From Helicobacter sp. MIT 99-5507 (lineage in GTDB: Bacteria > Campylobacterota > Campylobacteria > Campylobacterales > Helicobacteraceae), in assembly GCF_003364295.1 (NCBI RefSeq), contig NZ_NXLO01000002.1:62001-126000 (forward strand): 64,000 nucleotides of DNA. The letters are read 5' to 3'. This document shows positions 8,590-21,636 of the stretch, one piece after another. The position numbers and the translations under genes were made by a program. The notes below the pieces were generated by a model that had not been told where the DNA came from, ran no database searches, and saw nothing but the letters and a program-made list of their open reading frames with translations. Each line of letters begins with the position of its first letter. Within the stretch, counting starts at the first letter, position 1.

Positions 8590-11382
8590 ATGAGTGAAAT
8601 TTCATCAAAACATAGAGAGTTTTATATAAGGGCAAAAGAGTTTTTAAAAGATAGAATCTATATTGATTATTTAAGGAGATTTGCACTAGGGACTGATGCA
8701 TCTTGTTATAGATACATTCCACAAGTTGTAATTAGGGCTTATAGTGAAGATGAAATCATAAAAATATTAAAATTAAGCGATGAATTCAATCTAGCACTTA
8801 CATTTAGAGCATATGGAAGCTCCCTTTCAGGGCAAGGTTTAAGCGATAGTATATTAGTCATCACAACAACAAATTGGAATAAAATACAAGTAAATAATGA
8901 TTCAATTAGACTTGATTGCGGTGTCATTGGAAGTGATGCAAATGCAATTCTAAAAGATAAAAATAAAAAAATTGGACCAGACCCAGCGACTATTACAATG
9001 GCTTCAATTGGCGGAATTGTAGCTAATAATTCTAGTGGAATGTGTTGCGGTGTGAAACAAAATAGCTATCAAACAATAAAATCAATTCGTGTTATCTTAC
9101 AAGATGGGGCAATTCTTGATACTTCAAACAAACAAAGCATAGAATCTTTTCTTAAAACTCACAAGCATATAGTGGATTCTTTGCTTGCTTTAAGAGAAGA
9201 AATATTGCAAGATTCCATGTTAAAAGAGCTGATATATAAAAAATATAAGATAAAAAATACAACAGGATATTCTATCAATTCACTTCTTGATTTTGATGAT
9301 ATAAAAGATATCTTAAATCATATTTTTGTAGGTAGTGAAGGGACTTTAGGCTTCATATCAAGTGTTGAATTATATAGTGTAAAAGATTGCAAATACAAAG
9401 CTTGTGGATTGTTATTTTATAAAAATATATTAGAGGCAGCCAAAGCAGTAAAAATCCTAGCCAAAAATGATGATATCATCCAAAGTGCAGAGATTATGGA
9501 TTATAATTCATTAAAAAGTGTGCAGAATCTAAAAGATATCCCAGAAATACTACTTAAGATAAAAGAGGGATATGCTTGTATTTTGATACAAACACAAAGT
9601 GATTTGCAAAATGAATTAGATGAGAATCTAAGAATAATAAAAGATTCTCTAAAAGACACAAATATGGCACTAGAAGCACTATATAGTCAAGATGAAAATG
9701 AATTTAGCAAATGGTGGAAGATTAGAAAAGGCTTGCTTCCTATTGCTTCAATGGCAAGAGGTGATGGAAGTAGCGTAATTACCGAAGATGTGTGTTTTGA
9801 GATTGATAAGCTTGGGGATGGAATAACTGAAATTACCAATTTATTTAAAAAATATAATTTTAATGGAATTATTTTTGGGCATGCACTAAGTGGGAATGTG
9901 CATTTTATCATCACACCAAATCTAAATAACAAAAAAGAAAAAGAAAACTTTGAAAATCTCGTATTTGATATGGCAAAAATCGTATCTAGCATGGGAGGAA
10001 GCATCAAAGCAGAGCATGGCACAGGGAGAATGATGGCTCCATTTGTAGAAATGGAATGGGGTAAAAAAGCTTATGAAATAAATAAAAAAATCAAAAATAT
10101 TTTTGATAAAAAAAATCTATTAAATCCAGATGTAATAATCACAAATGATCCGCTAATACATACAAAAAATATCAAAGAAATGTCAAAAATAGAAGATTTT
10201 ATCAATAAATGTATGGAATGCGGATTCTGTCAAAAAGCTTGCCCTAGTGAGGCACTCACTCTAAATCCAAGGCAAAGAATTACAATATGGCGTGAAATGG
10301 AGCGATTAAGAAAACTAGATTCACAAGAATCTCTAGCACTTCTAGCTACATTGCAAAAACAATATGAATATTTAGGGAATGAAACTTGCGCAGCTTGTTC
10401 TATGTGTGCGACTTTGTGTCCTTTAGAAATCGATACTGCAAATATCGCTCTAAATTTAAGACAAAAAGATACAAATAAATTTGTAAAACATATAATAAAA
10501 AATATGTCTTTTTATACAAAAAGTGCATCAAGTGGGCTAAATCTCACCCATACACTAAATCCAAATCTATTTTCTAGTCTCTCAACAAAAGCTAGGCATA
10601 TAAGCAGAAAAATACCTTATCTATACAAAAATCTGCCTAAAGGCAATAAATTTATACCAAATCACACACAAATGCAATATAAGGATTCTGTTATATACTT
10701 TACTACATGCATAAATAGGACTTTTAAAACAAACGATACTCCACTATACAAAGTAGTAGAATCTTTATGCGATAAAGCACATATCAATGTAATATATCCA
10801 AAAGAAATACAAAATATGTGCTGCGGGAAGGCATTTGCACAATATAAAGATTTACATGATGAAAATACACAAACAATATTAGAGATTCTGCTTAAAATAA
10901 GCGATAATGGAACGATACCAATCATACTTGATCATAGTGCTTGCAGCATGCATCTAGTAAAAATACTAAAAGATTCTAAATTAAAAATTTATGATTTACC
11001 ACAATATATCTATGAAGTAATATTAAAAAAAGTAAAAATCAACAAAATAAATGAAGATATAGCAGTATATGCTATGTGTGCATTAAAAAAGAATAATTTA
11101 GATTCTATTATAGAAGATATAAGCAAAATTTGCACAAATGGAAAAATTATAAAAAATTCTATATTTTGTTGCGGATTTGCTGGGAATAAAGGCTTTTTTA
11201 CTCCAGAATTAAATAAAAATGCCCTCAGAGGATTAACAAACTTTTATGATACAACAAAAATAAAAAGAGGCTTTAGCAGCTCTACTACATGCGAGATTGG
11301 GCTAAATGACTATAGTAATATATCATGGAGAAATATCGCATATCTTGTAGATGAGGTATCTTCAAAGGATTTGATTGAATAA
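8590..11382 (+). CDS. dld: FAD/4Fe-4S D-lactate dehydrogenase
   Basis: A protein of 930 residues joining a GlcD-like flavin half to a GlcF-like iron-sulfur half. The FAD_binding_4 region shows RAYGSSLSGQGLSD, GPDPATITMASIGGIVANNS and FVGSEGTLGFIS. The C-terminal oxidase half has IIFGHALSGNVHF and KAEHGTGRMMAPFVE. Two 4Fe-4S motifs follow (CMECGFCQKACP near residue 539 and CAACSMCATLCP near 600). Then come two CCG-type heterodisulfide reductase-like modules (MCCGKAF, FCCGFAGNKG). This matches the quinone-linked Dld of Helicobacter/Campylobacter, which feeds electrons from D-lactate. It overlaps uppS by 8 bases, and dld-uppS order also occurs in H. pylori. Confidence 0.85.
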   Translation: MSEISSKHREFYIRAKEFLKDRIYIDYLRRFALGTDASCYRYIPQVVIRAYSEDEIIKILKLSDEFNLALTFRAYGSSLSGQGLSDSILVITTTNWNKIQVNNDSIRLDCGVIGSDANAILKDKNKKIGPDPATITMASIGGIVANNSSGMCCGVKQNSYQTIKSIRVILQDGAILDTSNKQSIESFLKTHKHIVDSLLALREEILQDSMLKELIYKKYKIKNTTGYSINSLLDFDDIKDILNHIFVGSEGTLGFISSVELYSVKDCKYKACGLLFYKNILEAAKAVKILAKNDDIIQSAEIMDYNSLKSVQNLKDIPEILLKIKEGYACILIQTQSDLQNELDENLRIIKDSLKDTNMALEALYSQDENEFSKWWKIRKGLLPIASMARGDGSSVITEDVCFEIDKLGDGITEITNLFKKYNFNGIIFGHALSGNVHFIITPNLNNKKEKENFENLVFDMAKIVSSMGGSIKAEHGTGRMMAPFVEMEWGKKAYEINKKIKNIFDKKNLLNPDVIITNDPLIHTKNIKEMSKIEDFINKCMECGFCQKACPSEALTLNPRQRITIWREMERLRKLDSQESLALLATLQKQYEYLGNETCAACSMCATLCPLEIDTANIALNLRQKDTNKFVKHIIKNMSFYTKSASSGLNLTHTLNPNLFSSLSTKARHISRKIPYLYKNLPKGNKFIPNHTQMQYKDSVIYFTTCINRTFKTNDTPLYKVVESLCDKAHINVIYPKEIQNMCCGKAFAQYKDLHDENTQTILEILLKISDNGTIPIILDHSACSMHLVKILKDSKLKIYDLPQYIYEVILKKVKINKINEDIAVYAMCALKKNNLDSIIEDISKICTNGKIIKNSIFCCGFAGNKGFFTPELNKNALRGLTNFYDTTKIKRGFSSSTTCEIGLNDYSNISWRNIAYLVDEVSSKDLIE

Positions 11383-12061
11383 ACTAAAACATCTTGCAAT
11401 CATAATGGATGGAAATGGTAGATGGGCAAAAGAGCGTAAGATGAAACGGACAGAAGGACACAAAGAAGGTGTAAATGTAGTGCGAGATATTACAAAATGG
11501 TGTGCCAAAAATAATATTTCATTTTTAAGTTTATATGCATTTTCAACAGAAAATTGGTCGCGTCCAAAAATAGAAGTTGATTTTTTGATGAAATTATTAG
11601 AAAAATATCTAATCAAAGAAGCTTCAACATATATGGATAATAATATCAAATTTAGAGTGATTGGCGATATGAATGGCTTTTCAAATAAACTTAGAGATTT
11701 GATATTATCACTAGAAGAAAAAACATCAAAAAACACATCTCTTACGCAGATTCTAGCACTAAATTATGGATCAAAAGATGAGATTGCAAGAGCGGTATTA
11801 AAGACAAAGATTCCAGATAATATTACAAAAAATGAAGTCTTAAACCTAATACAAGCAAATCTTGATACAGCAAATATTCCAGATGTTGATTTATTGATAC
11901 GCACAGGTGGCGAAAAAAGATTATCAAATTTTTTATTATTACAAAGTGCATATGCAGAGCTTTATTTTTGTGATACATTATTTCCAGATTTTAAAAGTGA
12001 TGAATTAGAAAAAATTATAGATGATTTTAAAAAGCGAAATAGAAGATTTGGAAATATTTAA
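11375..12061 (+). CDS. uppS: Undecaprenyl diphosphate synthase
   Basis: A cis-prenyltransferase of 228 residues that makes the C55 lipid carrier for cell-wall and O-antigen sugars. Family motifs: AIIMDGNGRWA (catalytic Asp), LYAFSTENWSRP, and DLLIRTGGEKRLSNFLL near residue 182, with the C-terminal RRFG. The start is TTG at 11375, preceded by AAGGA. The next ATG lies at the catalytic loop itself and would delete the first beta strand, so the TTG is well supported. Its last codons form one arm of a bidirectional hairpin with the convergent gene. Confidence 0.93.
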   Translation: MNKLKHLAIIMDGNGRWAKERKMKRTEGHKEGVNVVRDITKWCAKNNISFLSLYAFSTENWSRPKIEVDFLMKLLEKYLIKEASTYMDNNIKFRVIGDMNGFSNKLRDLILSLEEKTSKNTSLTQILALNYGSKDEIARAVLKTKIPDNITKNEVLNLIQANLDTANIPDVDLLIRTGGEKRLSNFLLLQSAYAELYFCDTLFPDFKSDELEKIIDDFKKRNRRFGNI

Positions 12062-12076
12062 TTATTCCAAATCTTC
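12042..12076. terminator. Bidirectional hairpin built from two coding ends
   Basis: GAAGATTTGGAA (12042-12053) and its exact complement (12065-12076) flank an 11-base AT loop that contains both stop codons, of uppS (plus) and the MotE-like gene (minus). The 12-bp stem lies within the coding sequence of both genes. Confidence 0.5.
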
Positions 12077-12598
12077 AAATGGTGGTCCAAGTCTTAGCAT
12101 TTCAGTAAGCTTTGCGGCTCTTTGTGGCGTCATCTTTGATAGAATCTTGCCCATATCTTTTGCCTGCATTGAATATAACAATTCTGCAGCATCTTTTAAT
12201 GGCATATTTTCTATAATTGGAGCTGCTTTAGAATCTCGCATTTGAGAGTAAGTCTGACTTATTTTTTCACTATTTACATTTTGGATATTTGCTAGAATCT
12301 CTTCATTTTGCTTTATTAAATCTCTAATTTCTTGTTCTTTATCTTTTACCTCTTTTAGTAAAGATTCTACTTTTTGTTCCTTTAACTCTAACTCTTGAAG
12401 CTTTTTATCATTTTGTGCTTGCTGTTGATTATAAAGAGTTGTCATTAATCTTTTTTGTTCTTCTATTTCTCTTAATTGATTAATCAATTCGCTTTTGCGT
12501 TGCTCAAAAATGATATTACAATCTATAACATTGCTTGGATTTTCATTTCCATTAGCAAATAAAATACAAAAAAAATAAAGAAAAAATAATCTTTTCAT
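12062..12598 (-). CDS. MotE-like periplasmic coiled-coil motility protein
   Basis: A protein of 178 residues with an N-terminal signal peptide (MKRLFFLYFFCILFANG). A long charged coiled coil runs from about residue 30 to 115 (rich in Glu, Lys, Gln). A compact C-terminal domain reads IIENMPLKDAAELLYSMQAK and MGKILSKMTPQRAAKLTEML, the repeat seen in MgtE N-domain/MotE-like proteins. Such proteins assist flagellar stator assembly in other bacteria. The order purA - FliJ-like - this gene also occurs in H. pylori and Campylobacter, where this protein is reported as a periplasmic factor. The exact role here is inferred. Confidence 0.65.
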   Translation of the reverse strand: MKRLFFLYFFCILFANGNENPSNVIDCNIIFEQRKSELINQLREIEEQKRLMTTLYNQQQAQNDKKLQELELKEQKVESLLKEVKDKEQEIRDLIKQNEEILANIQNVNSEKISQTYSQMRDSKAAPIIENMPLKDAAELLYSMQAKDMGKILSKMTPQRAAKLTEMLRLGPPFEDLE

Positions 12599-12642
12599 TC
12601 AAACTCTCCTAACAACCATCATAATCTTACATATTTGGTGTA

Positions 12643-15145
<2,503 letters not shown>

Positions 15146-15209
15146 AACTTTTATCCTTATAGCCTAAATTTGTATTATCTTGTATTATATTATATAAAAT
15201 TTTAAAACG

Positions 15210-16229
<1,020 letters not shown>

Positions 16230-18050
16230 TTAATTTTTTATATCCATATTATTATTTTTAAAATATCCAAGTTCATTCATTTTTTTTACTATATTTGTAA
16301 TAATTGGTCCTGTTGCTCTACCGCTACTACCTCCATGTTCAACTAATATAGTGATTACATATTTTGGATTCTTATATGGTAAAAATGCTGTAATCCATGC
16401 ATGAGATCTATGATAATACTCCATTTGACTTTCTGGAATCCTATTTATTATATCTTGTGGAATCCCAACAACTTGTGCAGTTCCAGTTTTGCAAGCAAGA
16501 GGAATAGGAGAAGATAGAGTAACTTTATATGCAGTTCCATCTTTTTCATTGCATACTTGATACATACCAAGTGCGATACTGCTAAGCTTACTTTTTTGAA
16601 AATCGCTAAGCACATCTTGCGCTTCAAATATCACTTCCTCATCACCTAGTTTTTTTACAAAATGTGGAGTTGGCAATTTTGCTGTAGCAAGCAATGCAGT
16701 ATATCTAGCAACTTGCATAGGTGTTGCTAAAAATAAACCTTGTCCTATTGAAGTAATAATTGTATCACCAATTAGCCATGGCATACCTCTATTTGTGAGT
16801 TTCCATTCTTTTGTAGGCAAGATTCCACTAGATTCATTTGGTAAATCAACTCCAGTTTTTTCTCCAAAACCCATAGTTGAGAGTGTAGAAGCCATCTTTT
16901 CATCACCTATTTTTTGACTAAGTTTATAAAAATATACATCTACACTTCTTCTTAAGGCTTTTATTAAATCTGCACTTCCATGACCACCTACTTTCCAATC
17001 TCTAAATTTTCTATTTCCAACTTCTAAATATGCAGGTGTATCAATAATTGTATGTTCATTAATTCCTGCAAACTCCAAAAATGATAGTCCAACTCCCATT
17101 TTTATAACACTTCCGGGAGGATATGTTCCATTAATCATTTTGTTTAAAAATGGATTATTTGGACTATTTATAAGCTCACTCCATTGCTTATTTGATATAC
17201 CATCAATAAAATAGTTTAGATTGTATTCTGGATAGCTACCAGCAGATAGAATCTCACCACTATGCGCATCCATCACAATAGCCGCTCCTGCCTTGCCATC
17301 AAACTCGCTATCAAGTGTTTTTTGCAATCTTATATCAATACCAAGCGTCATATCATGTCTTTTATTTGCTAGATTCTCATCAATTACTTCAACCGTTTGA
17401 TTTAAAACATCAACTTTTGTTTTTATATAACCTAATTCACCTTGCAAAAAATCATTATAATATCGCTCTAAACCACTCTTGCCAACCAATCCTATAAATT
17501 TTAAACTTTCATCTTTTTTTATATCATCATCATTTGCAGAGCCTATATATCCAATAATATGTGATGCCAAAGAATCATTTGGATAGTATCTTTTTATAGC
17601 ATTGCTCACTTTGATATTGTCACTTTGAGTAAGTATTGTATATGCTTTATACATCTCTTCATATGGGATATAATTTGCTACCTTTATGTAGTTATGATTA
17701 TAAGAGGAATATGAATTCATATAGTCATCTTTTAGCTGCTTTGCATCAAGATTTGGCAATAAAGATACAATTTTTGATATTTCTTTGTCTAAAGTATCAA
17801 GATTTTTTTTTCTACCTAAATATGGACTAAGTGATATTGAATAACCCAATGAATTTATAGCAAGAGGTTGATTATTTCTATCGAGAATCTGACCACGAGC
17901 AGGCACTAACATCTCTGTTCTTATTATATTATGTCTTGCTTCTTTTTCATATTTTTCATGTGATACTATTGATAAAAAATACAATCTAGCTAATATTATC
18001 AAAAATACTAAAGCAACAATATTAATAACTATTTTATATCGAATATCCAT
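16230..18050 (-). CDS. mrdA: Penicillin-binding protein 2 (elongation transpeptidase)
   Basis: A class B PBP of 606 residues of the rod complex. It has one membrane anchor (residues 7-27) and a dimerisation domain with RGQILDRNNQPLAINSLGYS. The transpeptidase domain shows TYPPGSVIKMGVGLSFLE (SxxK), the SVD triad in LRRSVDVYFYKL, and ACKTGTAQVVG (KTG). PBP2-type features such as the YYPNDSLASHIIGYIG segment distinguish it from PBP3. It overlaps the membrane protein gene upstream by 22 bases. In H. pylori and C. jejuni the same gene precedes ysxC and lptA, as here. Confidence 0.92.
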   Translation of the reverse strand: MDIRYKIVINIVALVFLIILARLYFLSIVSHEKYEKEARHNIIRTEMLVPARGQILDRNNQPLAINSLGYSISLSPYLGRKKNLDTLDKEISKIVSLLPNLDAKQLKDDYMNSYSSYNHNYIKVANYIPYEEMYKAYTILTQSDNIKVSNAIKRYYPNDSLASHIIGYIGSANDDDIKKDESLKFIGLVGKSGLERYYNDFLQGELGYIKTKVDVLNQTVEVIDENLANKRHDMTLGIDIRLQKTLDSEFDGKAGAAIVMDAHSGEILSAGSYPEYNLNYFIDGISNKQWSELINSPNNPFLNKMINGTYPPGSVIKMGVGLSFLEFAGINEHTIIDTPAYLEVGNRKFRDWKVGGHGSADLIKALRRSVDVYFYKLSQKIGDEKMASTLSTMGFGEKTGVDLPNESSGILPTKEWKLTNRGMPWLIGDTIITSIGQGLFLATPMQVARYTALLATAKLPTPHFVKKLGDEEVIFEAQDVLSDFQKSKLSSIALGMYQVCNEKDGTAYKVTLSSPIPLACKTGTAQVVGIPQDIINRIPESQMEYYHRSHAWITAFLPYKNPKYVITILVEHGGSSGRATGPIITNIVKKMNELGYFKNNNMDIKN

Positions 18051-18502
18051 CTTGCAACCAACATAATAATACTTTCAATCAATATATAATAAACAATCAT
18101 AGAACTCCAAATATCTACATCATAGTTATAAAAAAGCAAGATAAAGAAATTCAATATAAAGTATAAAACATAAATAATAGGTGGATAAAAAATATCAAAA
18201 ATATTGAAATTATCAAATATTTTTACAATATTTGGAAACAAAAATATATAAACCAAAGCATATGTAACAAATAAGATTCCAGGATAGAATCCTTTGCTAA
18301 TTTCAAATATACACATAACAGCTATAAAGGAATAGAGTGAATAATATCGCTCCCTTCTAAGTAATAAAATAAAATACAAAAAAAGCACACCAAATAATGG
18401 TGGTAAAAATAAATATATACTACTTAATATATTATAGATAAGTAAAAAACTTTGAAAAAGACTTGCTTTTACAAAGTTTTGATAAGTGCTATCTCGTCGC
18501 AT
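18029..18502 (-). CDS. MreD-like multi-pass membrane protein
   Basis: A very hydrophobic protein of about 157 residues with four or five membrane segments (for example LLIYNILSSIYLFLPPLFGV). It sits directly upstream of mrdA and overlaps it. Its size and position match MreD, the membrane component of the rod-shape system, but sequence alone cannot prove this. The start is uncertain: ATG at 18502 or 18520, or TTG at 18538, all inside the end of the preceding acetyltransferase gene, and none has a clear ribosome binding site. Translation probably depends on coupling. Confidence 0.6.
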   Translation of the reverse strand: MRRDSTYQNFVKASLFQSFLLIYNILSSIYLFLPPLFGVLFLYFILLLRRERYYSLYSFIAVMCIFEISKGFYPGILFVTYALVYIFLFPNIVKIFDNFNIFDIFYPPIIYVLYFILNFFILLFYNYDVDIWSSMIVYYILIESIIMLVARWIFDIK

Positions 18503-18948
18503 ATAGGAAATCGCTTGCATTTTATACAATCTGCCCAAATTTTATGATTTGGGATTTTTGCTTTATCAATCTCTTTAAAATCTAATTTTTCAAAAACCTC
18601 TCTTCTATATGTTAATACTAGAATCTCTTTTAATCCTAACTCTTTTGCATCTTCTATTAGGGCATTTATAAGCAAACTAGCAAGCCCCTTTCTTCTAAAA
18701 TCTTCTTTTACTATTAATGATCTAATCTCACCAAGAATCATAGAATAAATATAAAGTGCACTAAATGCGATAATCTCATCATTAGCATTTTTAATAATCT
18801 TGTATGAGCGAATTGTATTTGCAATCTCATCTTCACTTCTATCTAAAATCACTCCATTTTGAACTTCTTTTAATACAAGATTCCGCATATTTGGTATATC
18901 AGCAATTTTTGGCTTTATAATTTTAAATTCTACTTTATCAACTTCCAT
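18469..18948 (-). CDS. argA: GNAT acetyltransferase, probable short N-acetylglutamate synthase
   Basis: A GNAT protein of 159 residues. Acetyl-CoA binding is seen at IRSLIVKEDFRRKGLASLLI (R/QxxGxG/A type). The C-terminal IWADCIKCKRFPICDEIALI with CxxC and a third Cys is the pattern of short ArgA-type enzymes and of the ArgA domain fused to ArgH. The first step of arginine synthesis is therefore likely. The gene lies inside an envelope-biogenesis cluster, 2 bases after ysxC. A different amine substrate cannot be excluded. Confidence 0.68.
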   Translation of the reverse strand: MEVDKVEFKIIKPKIADIPNMRNLVLKEVQNGVILDRSEDEIANTIRSYKIIKNANDEIIAFSALYIYSMILGEIRSLIVKEDFRRKGLASLLINALIEDAKELGLKEILVLTYRREVFEKLDFKEIDKAKIPNHKIWADCIKCKRFPICDEIALIKTL

Positions 18949-18950
18949 AC

Positions 18951-19556
18951 CTACACCCCATAAAGATGATTTAATATGCTAAATCGTAAAGATTCTATAC
19001 TTTGTTTGTCATTATAAGAAATACATATAGAATCTTCTTTTTTTAGCTTTATTAATTCATTTTTATTCAATTTATCACATTTTGTAAAAACACTAAGAAT
19101 CTTAGAATCTGGCTTCAATAAGCTATTTAAAAAGTTTTTTATTTCATTATCAATTGCTAGATTTGTATGTCTAGAATCTATTAAATGAATAAATAATTTT
19201 ATAGAATCTCTAGTTTTTAAAAACTCGCTTAGATTCTTATCCCATAAATTTCTTTCTTCTTTTGAGACTTTTGCATATCCAAAACCTGGAAAGTCAATAA
19301 ATCTCAAATCATATACAACATCATCCAATCTCCACGATGATAAAAAGAAATTAATTAGTCTTGTTTTACCCGGTGTTGATGATGATTTTGCTAGATTTTT
19401 ATTGTTTAAAAGTAAATTTATTGCACTAGATTTTCCAACATTGCTTCGCCCTAAAATTGCAATTTCACTATAAAGCACACTTGGAGCTTGAGATTTATTT
19501 TCTATTGACTTTGTAAATGATGATGAAAGTACACAAATTTGATTATTTTGTATCAC
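18951..19556 (-). CDS. ysxC: Ribosome-biogenesis GTPase YsxC/EngB
   Basis: A TRAFAC GTPase of 201 residues needed for 50S subunit assembly. G1 is GRSNVGKSSAIN (residues 32-43), the switch region STPGKTRLINFF, G3 DFPGFGYAKV, G4 TKCDKLNK, and the G5 region ISYNDKQSIESL. The length is typical of the family. It overlaps lptA by 4 bases. This position next to lptA/lptC is conserved in Campylobacterota. Confidence 0.94.
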   Translation of the reverse strand: MIQNNQICVLSSSFTKSIENKSQAPSVLYSEIAILGRSNVGKSSAINLLLNNKNLAKSSSTPGKTRLINFFLSSWRLDDVVYDLRFIDFPGFGYAKVSKEERNLWDKNLSEFLKTRDSIKLFIHLIDSRHTNLAIDNEIKNFLNSLLKPDSKILSVFTKCDKLNKNELIKLKKEDSICISYNDKQSIESLRFSILNHLYGV

Positions 19557-20023
19557 TTTGTTTTGCCTTCTTCTAGCTTAAAAATTATCTTTGCTGGTTT
19601 TTTGCTTGTGCCTGTAATATTTACATAACCAATATCATTATTAATAATAATCTCTTCACCTGTAACAGCATTTGTAGTGCCATCTTCTATTACTTTGCTA
19701 TCACCAACTAGCTTATATTCTCCATTTATTGCATTGTAATACACTTCATTTGCTTTACCTTTTAAGATTCTATTATCTTTTGTAACAACAACAAAATCCA
19801 CTCCGCCATATGCAGAATAATTTGTAGGCATTCTATCTTTATCTATATTTATAATCACTTTAGAAGCATAAAGCTCGTCTTTACCTCGTTTGATTTCTAC
19901 ATTTTCGTTTAATTCAATAATGCCTTTTAATTCATCAGCCTTAAAATGCAGGGCTTTTACCTCTAAAGTATCATCAGCATATAAAAATACACTAATAAAA
20001 ATAAATATGATTCTAAATATCAT
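19553..20023 (-). CDS. lptA: LPS transport periplasmic protein LptA
   Basis: A protein of 156 residues with a short signal peptide (MIFRIIFIFISVFLYA) and an OstA/LptA beta-jellyroll: LHFKADELKGIIELNENVEI, YASKVIINIDKDR, VYYNAINGEYKLVGDSKVIE. It forms the bridge carrying LPS across the periplasm. The lptC gene directly upstream (3-base gap) supports the call. The sequence is diverged from E. coli LptA, as usual in this phylum. Confidence 0.85.
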   Translation of the reverse strand: MIFRIIFIFISVFLYADDTLEVKALHFKADELKGIIELNENVEIKRGKDELYASKVIINIDKDRMPTNYSAYGGVDFVVVTKDNRILKGKANEVYYNAINGEYKLVGDSKVIEDGTTNAVTGEEIIINNDIGYVNITGTSKKPAKIIFKLEEGKTK

Positions 20024-20026
20024 TTC

Positions 20027-20575
20027 TCACTTCTTTGGATATTTTTTTATATTAAGTTTTGCATTAATATTTTTTGCACTAACTAATCCTGTATTTGCAT
20101 CATAATATATATCATCACCTTTTATATCTTGAAAATTACCATTAATACTAAAAAAGCCATTTCCCTCTAGGATATTTTTATCTATTCTATATACACCTTT
20201 TGTAGAATACAAATCATAACCATCTCTATTATCATTCACACCATCATCAAAAAATATGGCATTATCTTTTTTAATAGCACTTTTTGTTGTAATCTTATCA
20301 ATAATATTATTATTCAATCTCTCTAAAGTTACATTGCTAAATTCTTCAAATTTATCAAATTGTTTAGCATTTTGTGCATACAATCTTGTAAGTAGATTCT
20401 CATTGCTTATTTGATAAATAGTAAAATTGTTTAATTCAATCTTTGGTATATCAACAGAATTTGCATAAGGGATAACTGCATTTTTATCAAATGAAAAAAT
20501 TACTACTATACTAAAAAATAGTAACAAAGCAAAAAATAATGAAACGCTATTCCCAATATTTAATAAACTCTTCAT
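20027..20575 (-). CDS. lptC: LPS export protein LptC
   Basis: A protein of 182 residues with one N-terminal membrane helix (residues 10-30) and a periplasmic jellyroll of the LptC type: IPKIELNNFTIYQISNENLL, FSNVTLERLN, YDLYSTKGVYRIDKNIL, GDDIYYDANTGLVSAKNI. It links the LptBFG transporter to LptA. Its start overlaps the kdsC end by 29 bases, and it is followed by lptA. The assignment combines fold-like repeats and conserved order. Confidence 0.8.
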   Translation of the reverse strand: MKSLLNIGNSVSLFFALLLFFSIVVIFSFDKNAVIPYANSVDIPKIELNNFTIYQISNENLLTRLYAQNAKQFDKFEEFSNVTLERLNNNIIDKITTKSAIKKDNAIFFDDGVNDNRDGYDLYSTKGVYRIDKNILEGNGFFSINGNFQDIKGDDIYYDANTGLVSAKNINAKLNIKKYPKK

Positions 20576-21056
20576 ACATATCTTCTTGTTTCAATATATA
20601 TTCAATAGCCTCTCTAACAGCACCATTGCCACCATTATTTTTTAGCTTAATTGCGATATTTGATATTTCACTAGCACAATTATTTGGAGCAAATTTAAGT
20701 GCAACTTCATTAAACATAGAAATATCATTTAAATCATCACCAACTGCCGCACAGGCACTAGAATCTATATTTAATTTTTGTTGCAATTCTCTAACACATT
20801 TGCCTTTATCTTTTACCCCCATAAATACATGACTAATGCCTATTTCTTTTGCTCTGTATTCAATAATAGGGCTATTTCTCCCTGTAATAATCGCCACATT
20901 TCTGCCTATTTTATTCCAATATGCTATGCCAAGTCCATCTTTGATGCAAAATGATTTCATTATTTCATAAGATTTATCTAAATTTATATCAAATGAAAAA
21001 TACAGCTTACCATCACTTAATGTGCCATCTACATCAAGACATAATAATTTAATCAC
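20547..21056 (-). CDS. kdsC: KDO 8-phosphate phosphatase
   Basis: A HAD-family C0-type phosphatase of 169 residues, without a cap domain, that makes KDO for LPS. Motif I is CLDVDGTLSDGKLYF, motif II AIITGRNSPI, and motif III VGDDLNDISMF; the glycine-rich KNNGGNGAVREAIEYIL tail is typical of KdsC. It overlaps hisB by 4 bases and lptC by 29, placing KDO formation with LPS transport genes. Confidence 0.92.
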   Translation of the reverse strand: MIKLLCLDVDGTLSDGKLYFSFDINLDKSYEIMKSFCIKDGLGIAYWNKIGRNVAIITGRNSPIIEYRAKEIGISHVFMGVKDKGKCVRELQQKLNIDSSACAAVGDDLNDISMFNEVALKFAPNNCASEISNIAIKLKNNGGNGAVREAIEYILKQEDMYEEFIKYWE

Positions 21057-21625
21057 AATATTCCTTTTGTAGTTGGAAGAATAATTCTATCATTTGGCTT
21101 TATTGCATTTCGAAATGCAACAGCAAAGCTTTTAAATACCGCTTCGCTTATGTGATGTAAATTTTTACCTCTTTTATAGATTATATGGGCACTTAGATTT
21201 GCATTAAATACTAATGCTTTAAAAAATTCTTCTATCAATTCAGCATCAAATGTCCCTATCTTTCCACTTAATGGAGCTTCAAATACAAAAAAAGCACGAT
21301 TTGATACATCAATACTACACTCTACACAAGCCTCATCCATCACAATACTAGCATGACCAAATCGCTCAATCCCACCTACTGGATAAAGGCTTTGATGCAG
21401 TAATTCACCAATTACAATACCGCAATCCTCAACACTATGATGATAATCGACCTCTATATCACCCTTGCATTGCAACTCTAAATCAATCAAACTATGTCTT
21501 ACAAAAGAATCAAGCATATGATTAAAAAAACCTATACCCGTATCAATAGAGCTCTTTGAATTGCCATAAAGATTGAGCTTTGCTGTTATATTAGTTTCTT
21601 TTGTAGTCCTAGTTAATGCTTTCAT
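21053..21625 (-). CDS. hisB: Imidazoleglycerol-phosphate dehydratase
   Basis: A monofunctional HisB of 190 residues catalysing the sixth step of histidine synthesis. The metal-binding repeats are seen as DYHHSVEDCGIVIGE and HHISEAVFKSFAVAFRNA, with GIGFFNHMLDSFVRHS at the start. No phosphatase domain is fused, unlike the enterobacterial enzyme. It lies between kdsC and rlpA, a spot with no his gene in H. pylori as I recall. Other his genes are absent from the window. Confidence 0.94.
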   Translation of the reverse strand: MKALTRTTKETNITAKLNLYGNSKSSIDTGIGFFNHMLDSFVRHSLIDLELQCKGDIEVDYHHSVEDCGIVIGELLHQSLYPVGGIERFGHASIVMDEACVECSIDVSNRAFFVFEAPLSGKIGTFDAELIEEFFKALVFNANLSAHIIYKRGKNLHHISEAVFKSFAVAFRNAIKPNDRIILPTTKGIL

Positions 21626-21636
21626 GAGTTTTACTC

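Noticed and set aside
12021-12245. Plus-strand open frame across the uppS/MotE-like junction
   Set aside because: It is antisense to the MotE-like gene and carries no start signal; the convergent genes explain the sequence.
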